A stretch of DNA of 64,000 nucleotides. It comes from JALZMG01 sp963739975 (GTDB lineage Bacteria; Actinomycetota; Acidimicrobiia; Acidimicrobiales; Ilumatobacteraceae). The notes beneath the pieces were generated by a model. It worked only from the letters and a program-made list of their open reading frames with translations. It was not told the origin of the DNA and did not search any database. The stretch lies in contig CAVUCK010000012.1 in NCBI GenBank assembly GCA_963739975.1, positions 528,460 through 592,459 on the forward strand. Direction: 5' to 3'. A program made the position numbers and the translations under genes. This document shows, piece by piece, positions 1 to 9,806 of this stretch; the stretch's first letter is position 1; each line of letters starts with the position of its first letter.

Positions 1-170
1 AACGTCGCCCCGCCGAGAAGATCCTTGGCGATCAGCCCACCCATCGTGATCCCGGAGGTCAGGCCGGCGCTGCCGAGCACCTGGCTCCACGACAACACGA
101 TGGTCGTGCGCCGCTGAACCGCCTGCAGGTCAAGCGGGCTCTGCAGCGTCGCAGCGGGCACGACCCGCAC
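1..170 (-). CDS. MFS transporter, N-terminal fragment (runs off the window)
   Basis: Reading leftward from a GTG at 170 gives an open frame to the window edge containing QRRTTIVLSWSQVLGSAGLT and then SGITMGGLIAKDLLGG. This resembles the first transmembrane region of a major facilitator superfamily permease, a proton-driven transporter in the cytoplasmic membrane. Only about 56 residues are visible, so the substrate cannot be inferred. A second in-frame GTG at 161 is also possible. The gene is divergent from the remnant at 304, with a perfect palindrome in between, an arrangement common for exporters controlled by a TetR-type repressor. Family assignment is moderate because so little is visible. 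Confidence 0.45.
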   Translation of the reverse strand, partial: MRVVPAATLQSPLDLQAVQRRTTIVLSWSQVLGSAGLTSGITMGGLIAKDLLGGAT

Positions 171-254
171 CGTACCGTCGGCTCGCCTTCGGTTGCCGGA
201 CGTGAACGAGGGCCACGAACAGCGCTGCCCGGCGCTGCGGTCCTGGTCAGGAAT

Positions 255-274
255 CTGGTTGGACGTCCAACCAG
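255..274. promoter_or_regulatory. 20-bp perfect palindrome, likely repressor operator
   Basis: CTGGTTGGACGTCCAACCAG is a perfect inverted repeat with no spacer. It lies between the divergent MFS start (170) and the start codon at 304. Length and symmetry fit an operator for a dimeric TetR-family repressor. No regulator gene is visible in the window, so the binding protein is inference. Confidence 0.5.
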
Positions 275-303
275 TTGTCTGACGAGGAAGGACGCGGCTC
301 ACC

Positions 304-711
304 ATGACGTGGACGGCTTCGCGCCTTGTCGAGATCCCTCGCGTCGGCGCAGTCGCCGTCGGCGGCGGCCGGATGGTGATCCCGGTCACCCGCGCCGACG
401 CTGCGTCGTCGACCTCGGTGACGGAGTTGTGGGAGGTGTTCGTCGACGGTCGCTCACCGCGACTCGTGATCGACCACGGCAGCTCTGCTGATCGCCCATC
501 CCAGGTTTCGCGCTGACGGTCGCGCCTCGTCTACGGCCGAACGACCGATCCTGCGTTCTACGCCGATCAGGTGCAGCTGATCGAGCTCGATCTGCGTACG
601 GGGACCGAGCGCGTGCTGCTCGCCGGGTGGGACCGGTCGCCACAGAACTGGACCTGCGACGGCGACGATCTCCTCCTCGAAGCTGCCGACCGCGCCCGGC
701 AGCCGCTGTAG
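304..711 (+). pseudogene. Remnant resembling the N-terminus of an S9 peptidase (beta-propeller)
   Basis: The ATG at 304 opens a frame (MTWTASRLVEIPRVGAVAVG, then ELWEVFVDGRSPRLVIDHG) typical of the propeller part of prolyl-oligopeptidase-like peptidases. It meets a TGA at 514-516. The same frame then continues with convincing protein (RLVYGRTTDPAFYADQVQLI, LDLRTGTERVLLAGWDRSP) up to a TAG at 709-711. The residues near the TGA read better in a neighbouring frame, so a pair of small indels is likelier than a simple nonsense change. No catalytic alpha/beta-hydrolase domain follows. I read it as a truncated, broken gene. The family assignment rests on pattern recognition and is moderate. Confidence 0.5.
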
Positions 712-1208
712 CGGCGCTCGACGGATGGCCAACCCCGCCGGGTGGCGGCGGCGCCACGTTGTCAGCAGCGACCCCCTGGGAGACGGACACGGCGGACGCG
801 GTGGCGAGCGCGCCGGTCCGCCAGCTCGTCGTGTTCCGGACTTTCTCGTTTGCCGGACCCTGCGGAGGTGGGCCTGGGACGGCGACGGTCGAGTTCAACG
901 ACAAGTTCCACGTCACGGCGTTCGACGACGGCGACGCCGTGGTCTCCGCCAACCAGGCGGGGACGTTCGAGTTCGATCCGGACGACCCCGCTGCGCCCAG
1001 CTCGTCGGGTCGATACCGCAACGGCTTCAGCGACACGTTCACGCAAAACGCGACGACCAACACGTCGGTCTTCAGTGTCGTCGGCCGGGATGAGGACGGG
1101 GCGCAAGTCCGCTTCCAGGTGCGGACCCACTTCACGTTCGCCAACGGTGAGCTGAGGGTGGACAACTTCACGGTCAGCTGCCCCTCAGCACGCGAGCGCG
1201 AGGTCTGA
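627..1208 (+). CDS. Hypothetical protein, probably a 5'-truncated fragment
   Basis: The last ~130 residues look like genuine protein (TATVEFNDKFHVTAFDDGDA, SVFSVVGRDEDGAQVRFQVR, HFTFANGELRVDNFTVSC). They are rich in beta-strand patterns, as in small secreted or periplasmic domains. The upstream part of the frame is low-complexity Arg/Pro and overlaps the peptidase remnant in another frame, so the ATG at 627 is unlikely to be the original start. No signal peptide is visible. I do not recognise the family. It is probably the C-terminal piece of a gene that lost its front in the same rearrangement that left the remnant upstream. Confidence 0.35.
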   Translation: MGPVATELDLRRRRSPPRSCRPRPAAAVAALDGWPTPPGGGGATLSAATPWETDTADAVASAPVRQLVVFRTFSFAGPCGGGPGTATVEFNDKFHVTAFDDGDAVVSANQAGTFEFDPDDPAAPSSSGRYRNGFSDTFTQNATTNTSVFSVVGRDEDGAQVRFQVRTHFTFANGELRVDNFTVSCPSAREREV

Positions 1209-1220
1209 CGCGCTTGCCAT

Positions 1221-2201
1221 TCAGGGGATCAGGACCACCTTGCCGGTCGTCGCTCGACCGGTGAGGGCACGGTGGGCCTCGGCGGCGTCGGCGAGGGCAA
1301 AGCGGTGCACGACGGGCCGCCAGAAATGGACGGCCAGCTTGGCAACCGCCTCCTCGGCGAGGGCGTGGATCCCGCCCGGTCGGGCGAACATGCGGGGCCC
1401 GATGGCCGCGGTCACGGCGACGCCGCGGGCGAACAGATCGTTGGCGTCCAAGGGCATCGGTTCGCCCGCCGAGTACCCGAAGAGCACCATTCGGCCGCCG
1501 GGCGCGACCAGCTCGAACGCCGAGCGGCCGATGTCAGCGCCGACTCCGTCGAGGGCGACCGTGATGCTCCGTTCGCCGAGCCGCGACCGAACGTCGTCGG
1601 GCCAACCGGGCGTGCGGTGATCGGCCGCGATGTCCGCACCCAGCGACTCCACGAGCGCCACCTTGCGTGGTCCGCCGGCAGTCCCGACCACGACGGCGCC
1701 GACAGCCGTGGCGGCTTGGACGAGCAGCGTCCCGAGGCCGCCGGCCGCTGCGGTCACGATGACGACGTCATCGCTCGTGATCGCGGCTGCTTCGAGGATG
1801 GCCAGCGCCGTGCGTCCGGTACCGACCATCGCCACCGCCTCCGCCGGATCGACGTCGGGTGGGAGCCGGATGAGTGCGTCGACGGCAACCACCGCGTGCG
1901 ACGCATAGCCGCCGCTGGCGGCGCCGAGGTGGGCGGTCACGTGGCGCCCCAGCCATGCCGTGTCGACGCCGTCGCCGACCGCATCGACCACGCCGGCGAC
2001 CTCCCGTCCCGGGGTCATCGGCAGGTCCGGCGGCGGCAACGGCCCACTCGTGCTCCCGGCCCGGATCATCGTGTCGAGCAGGTGGACCCCGGCGGCGGCA
2101 ACCGCGACTCGGACCTGCCCGTCGCTCGGCACGGGATCGGCGACCTCCTCGAGGATCAGCACCTCAGGGCCGCCGAAGTGGTGCTGGCGGATGGCCCGCA
2201 T
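1221..2201 (-). CDS. Zinc-type alcohol dehydrogenase/quinone oxidoreductase-like protein
   Basis: 326 residues of the MDR superfamily, QOR branch: an NADPH-dependent reductase of quinones or enoyl-type substrates in the cytoplasm. The N-terminal GroES-like fold starts MRAIRQHHFGGPEVLILEEV. The Rossmann motif is VTAAAGGLGTLLVQAAT. No structural-zinc cysteine cluster is visible, as usual for QOR members. The ATG at 2201 overlaps the TGA of the PPOX gene by one base, so the two are probably cotranscribed and translationally coupled. Substrate unknown. Confidence 0.85.
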   Translation of the reverse strand: MRAIRQHHFGGPEVLILEEVADPVPSDGQVRVAVAAAGVHLLDTMIRAGSTSGPLPPPDLPMTPGREVAGVVDAVGDGVDTAWLGRHVTAHLGAASGGYASHAVVAVDALIRLPPDVDPAEAVAMVGTGRTALAILEAAAITSDDVVIVTAAAGGLGTLLVQAATAVGAVVVGTAGGPRKVALVESLGADIAADHRTPGWPDDVRSRLGERSITVALDGVGADIGRSAFELVAPGGRMVLFGYSAGEPMPLDANDLFARGVAVTAAIGPRMFARPGGIHALAEEAVAKLAVHFWRPVVHRFALADAAEAHRALTGRATTGKVVLIP

Positions 2202-2581
2202 CAGGCGACGGACTCGTCGAGCCCCCAGCTGATGATCCGTTCCGGGTGGATGCGGATCTCCTCCCGGCTCATGCCGGCGAACGGGGGGTCGACGTCCGTC
2301 AACGCCTCGGCCGCTCCGCGCACTTCGACGGCGCGCACCCGCCACGGCGAGACCGAGGCGATGTCGTCGACGACGAGCGAGACCCGTCCGTGGTCCCGGA
2401 CGTTGCGGAACTTGCGGCTGGCACCGAGTTGGAGGCCGTGGATCCGCACGATGCCGTCGTCGGCGATGCGGAACCCGACCGGACTGTTCTGGGGGGTGCC
2501 GCGCCGGTCGACGGTGGCCAGCCGCCCGAGCCGCTGGGTGGTCAGATACGCCAGCTCGCGATCGCTGAAGGTGTCCATCAC
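2201..2581 (-). CDS. PPOX-class flavin/F420-dependent oxidoreductase
   Basis: 126 residues with the pyridoxamine-5'-phosphate-oxidase-like split barrel: ELAYLTTQRLGRLATVDRRG, then PQNSPVGFRI, and RKFRNVRDHGRVSLVVDD. Actinobacterial members of this size often bind F420 rather than FMN and act as small cytoplasmic redox enzymes; which cofactor is used here cannot be read from sequence alone. First gene of a two-gene unit with the quinone-oxidoreductase-like gene. Its promoter lies in the repeat-rich gap toward the divergent ABC exporter. Confidence 0.8.
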   Translation of the reverse strand: MMDTFSDRELAYLTTQRLGRLATVDRRGTPQNSPVGFRIADDGIVRIHGLQLGASRKFRNVRDHGRVSLVVDDIASVSPWRVRAVEVRGAAEALTDVDPPFAGMSREEIRIHPERIISWGLDESVA

Positions 2582-2599
2582 TGGACCGTATTACTTCAA

Positions 2600-2665
2600 C
2601 TTGACTTGAGGTCAAGGTGACGACGACAGAGGCGATCGAGGTTGACTTCAAGTGCAGTTGACTTC
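2600..2665. promoter_or_regulatory. Operator-like repeats between divergent PPOX and ABC exporter genes
   Basis: The gap holds CTTGAC-TTGAG-GTCAAG (2600-2616), an inverted repeat with 6-bp arms. GTTGACTTC then occurs twice (2641-2649 and 2657-2665), 16 bp apart. TTGACT at 2642 could also serve as a -35 box, but the -10 match is weak. The density of TTGAC half-sites suggests a dimeric or tandem-binding regulator controlling both directions. No regulator gene is adjacent. Confidence 0.4.
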
Positions 2666-2679
2666 GTAGCGTCCTCGTC

Positions 2680-3479
<800 letters not shown>

Positions 3480-3483
<4 letters not shown>

Positions 3484-4235
3484 ACCGGGCACTGGCGTTG
3501 GCGGGGCGGGCGCTGCGCGAGTCCGTGCGGACCCCGGAAGCACTCATCCCGACGCTGTTCATCCCGTTGTTCTTCCTGGTCGTGAACGTCGGGCAGGCGG
3601 CGAACGTGTTCCCGTCGGACTCGACCCCGTTCCTGCGTGGTCAGAACTACGCGGCGTTCCAGGTCCCGAGCGCGATCCTGCTCGCCGCGTCGTTCGGCAC
3701 CGCCGCACTGTTCCTCGTCGAGGACATCGAGGGTGGATACTTCGACAAGCTGCGCGCCACGCCGGTCGCACGATCGATGATCGTGCTCGGGCAGCTGGCC
3801 GCCGAGGCCGTGAAGAGCGTGGTGATCACGGCGGCGATCGTGCTGGTGGCGTGGCCGCTCGGCGTCTCCGTCGCCAGCGGGCCATTCGGCTTCGTCCTGT
3901 TGCTCGGACTGACGGCGTCGTGGGCGGTGGTCTTCTCCGGCTTCCTGGTCGTCGTGGCGCTGAAGACGCGCAGCGCGGCGGCGACCAACTCGGGCAGCCT
4001 CATCTTCTTCCCGTTGCTGTTCCTGACGCCGAACTTCGTGCCCCGGGAGCTGCTCAGCCGGCCGATGGAGATCGCCGCGACGATCAACCCGGTGACCTAC
4101 GTGATGGAAGCGCTGCGCTCGCTCATCCTCGAAGGCTTCGACTGGGCGGCGATCGGACGCGGCGTCGCCGTCGTCGTCGGCCTCGGGGTCGTGATGGTCG
4201 CCGTCAACGTCCGTGTCCTGCGCAACTACGACTGA
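3480..4235 (+). CDS. ABC-2 type permease, DrrB-like
   Basis: 251 residues starting MNRALALAGRALRESVRTPE. About six hydrophobic segments are visible, including IPLFFLVVNVG, AVVFSGFLVVVAL and IGRGVAVVVGLGVVMVAVNV. This is the ABC-2 membrane fold that pairs with DrrA-type ATPases. The central PNFVPRELLSRPMEIAATIN followed by PVTYVMEALRSL is the conserved ABC-2 region. It overlaps the ATPase gene by ATGA and therefore forms the channel half of the same exporter. Confidence 0.9.
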
Positions 4236-4364
4236 TGCTCGTCGTGCACCATCGGCCGGGCACAGCGCCGACGTCGTGGCCCAAGCAGCCGCGCCAGGCG
4301 GCCGTCGCGGTGCGCTGCGGTAGCGTCCGCGCGACCGGTCCCGACGTCGAGGGGAAGTGAGAGC

Positions 4365-5765
4365 ATGACCGCCGCCGATCCGATCTCCGGAGTGGCCGTC
4401 GACGCCGATCGCGGCGCCGCCGACCTCGCCGCCCGGGCACAGGCGATCACCGAACGAGAGCTGGTGCGGTACGCCGAGCGCACGACCGGCTCCCAGCGGG
4501 CGACCGACCGGGCGAGGCGCGTCCTGCCGCTCGGCGTGCCGTCGAGCTTCCAGGCCTACGACCCGCACCCGATCGTCGTCCGCCACGCCGCCGGCGCCCG
4601 GATGGTCGATGTCGACGGCAACGAGTACGTCGACTACGACATGGGGTTCGGAGCCCTGTTCGCCGGTCACATGCACCCCGCTGTCCGGGCGGCCGTTGCA
4701 GCCCAGCTGGACGATGGGACGCTGTACGTCACGCCGTGTGAGCTCAACGCCGAGGTCGCCGAACTGCTCGCCGAGCGGTACCGACTGCCGATGTGGCGGT
4801 TCACGAACTCCGGCACCGAGGCCACGATGGACGCCATCCGCGTGGCCCGAGCGGCGACGGGGCGGGACCGGATCGTCAAGGTCGAGGGCGGCTACCACGG
4901 CCACCACGACGAGGTCATGATCTCGATGAAGCCGCCGCTCGACGAGGCGGGGCCGGCCGACGCGCCGAACAGCGTCCCGGGGACGGCCGGGATCTCCAGC
5001 GGGGTGCTGGCCGACACCATCGTCATCCCCTACAACGACCCGGACGCGCTGGACCGGGTGCTGGCGACTGGCGAGGTGGCGTGCTTCATCGTCGAGCCGG
5101 TGATGGAGAACATCGGTATCTGCCTGCCGCAGCCCGGCTACCTCGAGGCGATCCGCGAGATCACGGCCCGCCACGGCAGCCTGCTGATCTTCGACGAGGT
5201 GAAGACGGGGATCACCGCCGGCCACGGGGGGGCGACCGGCCACTTCGGCATCGAGCCGGACCTCGTGACGCTGGCCAAGTCGATCGGCGGCGGTTTCCCG
5301 GTCGGCGCCTTCGGGGGCAAGCAGGAGCACATGGACCTGATCACGACCGGCAGGGTGCTGCACCTCGGCACGTACAACGGCAACCCGCTCGTCATGGCGG
5401 CCAGCAAGGCGACACTTGCCGAGGCCTGCGCCCCGGAACCGGTCGACGCTGCGATCGCTCGCAACGCCGGGCTCGTCGCGGCCTGCCAGTCGATCATCGA
5501 CCGCGCCGACCTGCCGGCGCACACCGTGCAGTTCGGCGCCAAGGGTTGCATCACCTGGAGCCGGCTGCCGGTGCGCAACTACCGCGACTACAAGGCGACC
5601 GACTTCGGCCTCGCGTTCGCCCAGTGGATCCACGGCATCAACCGCGGGGTGCTGCTGCCCCCCGGTCTCGACGAGCAGTGGCTGATCTCGGTGATGCACA
5701 CCGATGCGGAGGCGGGCCGCTACGCCGACGTGTTCGGCGAGTTCGTCGCCGAGCTCACCGCCTGA
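4365..5765 (+). CDS. Class III PLP aminotransferase, glutamate-1-semialdehyde aminomutase-like
   Basis: 466 residues with the fold of GSA aminomutase/class III aminotransferases: substrate region FTNSGTEATMDAIRVARAAT, VEGGYHGHHDEV, FDEVKTGITAGHGG, and the PLP lysine in LAKSIGGGFPVGAFGG (about Lys305). It is longer than HemL (~430 residues), has a distinctive N-terminal ~45-residue extension, and no heme-biosynthesis gene is nearby. I therefore read it as a HemL-like aminotransferase of unknown substrate rather than HemL itself. Start ATG 4365; the 129 bp before it contain no gene. Confidence 0.82.
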   Translation: MTAADPISGVAVDADRGAADLAARAQAITERELVRYAERTTGSQRATDRARRVLPLGVPSSFQAYDPHPIVVRHAAGARMVDVDGNEYVDYDMGFGALFAGHMHPAVRAAVAAQLDDGTLYVTPCELNAEVAELLAERYRLPMWRFTNSGTEATMDAIRVARAATGRDRIVKVEGGYHGHHDEVMISMKPPLDEAGPADAPNSVPGTAGISSGVLADTIVIPYNDPDALDRVLATGEVACFIVEPVMENIGICLPQPGYLEAIREITARHGSLLIFDEVKTGITAGHGGATGHFGIEPDLVTLAKSIGGGFPVGAFGGKQEHMDLITTGRVLHLGTYNGNPLVMAASKATLAEACAPEPVDAAIARNAGLVAACQSIIDRADLPAHTVQFGAKGCITWSRLPVRNYRDYKATDFGLAFAQWIHGINRGVLLPPGLDEQWLISVMHTDAEAGRYADVFGEFVAELTA

Positions 5766-5786
5766 CCCGGCGACCTCGTCGGTCGC

Positions 5787-6593
5787 TCAGGACCAGCGGT
5801 GCTGGTCGCTGTAGCGCCCGACGGAGATCGGCGACGACCACACTCGGCGGCGGCGGGCCATGCCGGAGATCAGCATCAGCGCCACGCCGCCGATGAACAG
5901 CGTCGCTGCGGCGACGATGACGAACGGCAGGTTGTGATCGGCGACGGCCGGGATGATGAGCAGCCAGGGCGAGTCGTTGATCGCCGGCGCGACGTGGACG
6001 GGGAGCACCCAGCCGAGCAGGACGGCGAAGACGGCGGCGAAGATGCAGAAGGTGCCGACGCCGAACACCGCATCGGCGCGTCGCGGGTGGGCGACCAGGC
6101 CGAGCAGGAAGGCGACCCCGCCGACGATGGCGGCGATCGGCACCGCCCAGCCGAGCACGGCCCGAGTGATGCTGAGCGCCCGCACCTCTTCGACCGGGAT
6201 CTCGACCGGCGGCAGGCTGCCGGCGCGTTCATCGCGCACGATCTGGACGAGGTCGCTGCTCGTGATCTCGACGGGCTCGTCGCGCGCTCCGATCAGGCGG
6301 GCGTGCGAGTCGGTGACGATCTGTTGCATCAACGCCGCGCCGGCGCTGGTGGCGGCCACCTGCTCGACCGTGGCGCGCACCGCATCGATGGGCGCGCCGA
6401 GCGAGGACGCCGCCGCCTCGGCCGTGAGGTCGGCGACCTCCTTGCGGATCTCCGGTCGCTCGAGGATCACCTCGGCCAACTCGCCGCTGATCGCCGGATC
6501 GAACGCCACCCGCTGCAGCCACCAGCCACCGGCTGCCAGCGCCAGGAGGATCGCGGCGATGAAGAACATCAAACCGGCGATGCCTCGACGCAC
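5787..6593 (-). CDS. Membrane protein of unknown function, about four transmembrane segments
   Basis: 268 residues from a GTG at 6593 (RRGIAGLMFFIAAILLALAA). One N-terminal membrane helix is followed by an acidic extracytoplasmic domain of roughly 120 residues (AEVILERPEIRKEVADLTAE). Three closely spaced C-terminal helices end at GGVALMLISGMARRRRVW. I do not recognise a named family. The topology resembles small actinobacterial membrane proteins with an exposed alpha-helical domain. An internal ATG at 6569 is an unlikely alternative because it would remove part of the first helix. It is divergent from the DUF983-like gene with a 39-bp gap. Confidence 0.7.
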   Translation of the reverse strand: MRRGIAGLMFFIAAILLALAAGGWWLQRVAFDPAISGELAEVILERPEIRKEVADLTAEAAASSLGAPIDAVRATVEQVAATSAGAALMQQIVTDSHARLIGARDEPVEITSSDLVQIVRDERAGSLPPVEIPVEEVRALSITRAVLGWAVPIAAIVGGVAFLLGLVAHPRRADAVFGVGTFCIFAAVFAVLLGWVLPVHVAPAINDSPWLLIIPAVADHNLPFVIVAAATLFIGGVALMLISGMARRRRVWSSPISVGRYSDQHRWS

Positions 6594-6632
6594 CGGCGGA
6601 GTCTCGCGGATCGGGGTCGTACCGTACGTGCA

Positions 6633-7037
6633 GTGCCGGTCGTCCGCCCGACGGTCCCGAAGATGGTGTGGCGCGGGGTGCGTCGCCGCTGCGCGTGGTG
6701 CGGTGGGCGAGGCGCGTTCTTCACGGGGTGGTTCGCCAAGCAGGACCGCTGTCGCACCTGCGGGATCGAGTGGCGGCGGGGCGACGAGGGGTTCGAGCTC
6801 GGCGCGCTGGCGATCAGCGCGATCCTCGTGCTGGGCACGCTCGTGGCGGCGATGACGGTGGGCATCGCGCTCACGCTGCCCGGCGTGGACGTGCTGGCGC
6901 TGCTGCTGATCCTCGGCGCAGGGGCGGTGGTGCTGCCGATCCTGGTGTACCCGGTCAGCTACACGATGTGGCAGGCCGTGGACCTGGCGATGCGCCCGCC
7001 CGAGCCGGGTGACGGGGCACCACCGGCTCGACCCTGA
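6633..7037 (+). CDS. DUF983-like zinc-ribbon membrane protein
   Basis: 134 residues. The N-terminus RRRCAWCGGRGAFFTGWFAK, then QDRCRTCGIEWRRGDEGFE, gives two CxxC pairs that should bind zinc. Two transmembrane helices follow (ALAISAILVLGTLVAAMTVG and LALLLILGAGAVVLPILVYP). This is the DUF983 pattern. Function is unknown. GTG at 6633 is preferred because it gives the usual short leader before the zinc ribbon. The gene is followed by the recA promoter. Confidence 0.8.
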   Translation: MPVVRPTVPKMVWRGVRRRCAWCGGRGAFFTGWFAKQDRCRTCGIEWRRGDEGFELGALAISAILVLGTLVAAMTVGIALTLPGVDVLALLLILGAGAVVLPILVYPVSYTMWQAVDLAMRPPEPGDGAPPARP

Positions 7038-7075
7038 TCCGGGGGTCACCGCAGCACGTTCGGCAGCGGGAACAC

Positions 7076-7105
7076 TTGAACGAACGACTGTTCGTTGGTT
7101 ACACT
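7076..7105 (+). promoter_or_regulatory. recA promoter with LexA (SOS) box
   Basis: TTGAAC (7076-7081) and TACACT (7100-7105) are separated by 18 bp and form a plausible -35/-10 pair. Between them lies CGAACGACTGTTCG (7081-7094), whose core GAAC-GACT-GTTC is the actinobacterial LexA box. A LexA dimer here would block RNA polymerase, so recA should be DNA-damage inducible. The leader to the recA ATG is about 165 nt with no evident gene. Confidence 0.8.
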
Positions 7106-7275
7106 CGTGTCATTCGCGACCCTCGAACGTCACCCTCACCCTCGCCCTCACGGCCCGGCCCGGAGCCGGCTTCGCTGTGACACCCCCTGTCTACGGTCGC
7201 CTCCATCGACGTCCCCCGTCCCACCACCTCCGGTCCTGACCCGGTCCCTGGACCTGTTCCTGAAAGGCAGACGAC

Positions 7276-8364
<1,089 letters not shown>

Positions 8365-8372
8365 CGACGTCC

Positions 8373-8426
8373 GAGCTCTGCGTGAGCGAACAGTGCACGT
8401 CCGCGCTGTTCGCTCACGCAGAGCTC
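8373..8426. terminator. Long perfect hairpin, bidirectional terminator
   Basis: Two perfect 21-nt arms (8373-8393 and 8406-8426, starting GAGCTCTGCGTGAGC) are separated by a 12-nt loop. It lies between the convergent ends of recA and the membrane protein gene whose TGA is at 8425-8427. There is no T-tract. It belongs to the long inverted repeats seen at other 3' ends in this window. Confidence 0.75.
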
Positions 8427-8862
8427 AGGTGAAGACCGATCCGGGCTTGAACACCATCAGGGCGACGATCACCACCATGAGGAGGTGAGTGATCCCGATG
8501 CCCGAGGCCATCCGGCTGCGGGCGGTTGCGCCGGTGTCGGTGAGCGCCGGGCGGATGAGGAACCAGCTGACGACCATGAGGATGACCCAGCCGATCAGCG
8601 AGAGCAGGATCCACGTCTGCGTCAGCTCGATCGAGTCCTTCGACATCCCGACGAGGCCCATGCCGAGCACCCACACGAGTGTCAGGGACGGGAGCACGAG
8701 GCGGAGGTGAAGTCGGGCAACGGCCTGCGAGGCGCCCGCGCGCTGCATCGACGGGTACATGAACAACGGACCGAAGGCCGTGATCACCGCCACGATGTGC
8801 ACCAGGGCGAGGATCTGATAGCCCGTCGAGATCGGTTGGATGGCCAGCACGGGCGACGACAC
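8425..8862 (-). CDS. DUF2269-like integral membrane protein
   Basis: 145 residues with four transmembrane helices: ILALVHIVAVITAFGPLFMY, LVLPSLTLVWVLGMGLVGM, WILLSLIGWVILMVVSWFLI and ITHLLMVVIVALMVFKPG. The pattern, with a histidine in the first helix, fits the DUF2269 family. Function unknown. The GTG at 8862 faces the divergent kynA GTG at 8889 across a 26-bp gap, so both promoters must overlap neighbouring coding DNA or be very compact. Confidence 0.7.
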   Translation of the reverse strand: MSSPVLAIQPISTGYQILALVHIVAVITAFGPLFMYPSMQRAGASQAVARLHLRLVLPSLTLVWVLGMGLVGMSKDSIELTQTWILLSLIGWVILMVVSWFLIRPALTDTGATARSRMASGIGITHLLMVVIVALMVFKPGSVFT

Positions 8863-8888
8863 TAGCGAGGCTGCTTTACCATCGGCCG

Positions 8889-9656
8889 GTGACCGACCAG
8901 GCCCTCACGTACCGCTCGTACCTGGCACTCGACGAGGTCCTCGCCGCCCAGCGGCCGCGGTCGGACGAGCACGACGAGCTGCTGTTCATCGTCATCCACC
9001 AGGTCTACGAGCTGTGGTTCAAGCAGCTCCTGCACGAACTGGCCCACGTGCAACGGCTGCTGGAGCTCGGCTCCACCTCGGGGGCGCTGCACACGCTGCG
9101 GCGGATCCTGACCATCCTCAAGGTCGCGGTGGCCCAGATCGACGTCCTCGAGACCATGACGCCGCAGCAGTTCACCAGCTTCCGGGGTCGCCTGGACGCC
9201 GCCAGCGGGTTCCAGTCGGCGCAGTTCCGCGAGCTGGAGGCGGTGCTCGGCCGGCGCTCCGCGTCACCGTCGACGATGCCCACCCAGGCCGTGCGGGCGG
9301 CGATGGAGCGCCCGTCCCTGTGGGACTCGTTCCTGCGCTACCTCGTCGCCCACGGCGCCGCCGTCCCGCCGGACCTGCTGGAGCGGGACGTGCGCCAACC
9401 CGTCGGCCGCCACCCCGAGCTCGACGACGTCCTGCTCGCCGTGTACGCCACCGACGGCGGTCCGGCGCTCGTCGCCGAGCGGCTCGTCGACCTCGACGAG
9501 GGCCTCCAGGAGTGGCGCTACCGCCACGTGAAGATGGTCGAGCGCACGATCGGCGACAAGTCCGGCACCGGCGGTTCCTCCGGTGCCGCCTACCTGCGGT
9601 CGACCCTGTTCAACCCGATGTTCCCGGACCTGTGGGCCGTCCGCCGGCGTCTCTGA
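8889..9656 (+). CDS. kynA: Tryptophan 2,3-dioxygenase
   Basis: 255 residues. This heme enzyme opens the indole ring of L-tryptophan to N-formylkynurenine, the first step of the kynurenine pathway. Family signatures: LTYRSYLALDEVLAAQRP, DELLFIVIHQVYELWFKQLL with the substrate-site His, QFTSFRGRLDAASGFQSAQF and the C-terminal GDKSGTGGSSGAAYLRS. The length is on the short side for bacterial TDO (about 260-280). GTG 8889 gives the expected N-terminus. No kynureninase or formamidase is adjacent, so the pathway must be completed elsewhere. Confidence 0.95.
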   Translation: MTDQALTYRSYLALDEVLAAQRPRSDEHDELLFIVIHQVYELWFKQLLHELAHVQRLLELGSTSGALHTLRRILTILKVAVAQIDVLETMTPQQFTSFRGRLDAASGFQSAQFRELEAVLGRRSASPSTMPTQAVRAAMERPSLWDSFLRYLVAHGAAVPPDLLERDVRQPVGRHPELDDVLLAVYATDGGPALVAERLVDLDEGLQEWRYRHVKMVERTIGDKSGTGGSSGAAYLRSTLFNPMFPDLWAVRRRL

Positions 9657-9806
9657 ACCGGCCGGCCCCCGATCGCGCCGACCGGTAGCCTCGCCGAGCG
9701 TGATGGTCGTCATGGCGTTCCCCGGCCACAACATCTGCAGCCTGCGCAGTTGCTGGCCGCTCGCTCGCTGGCGCTCGCTCGCTCGCATCGTCGACAGGCT
9801 TCACCG

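Noticed and set aside
9751..9790. GCTCGCTCGCTGGCGCTCGCTC run before miaB as a repeat array or CRISPR
   Set aside because: Short low-complexity GAGC/GCTC-type run, also seen near 17335 and 44790; no repeat-spacer structure. No CRISPR array is visible anywhere in the window.
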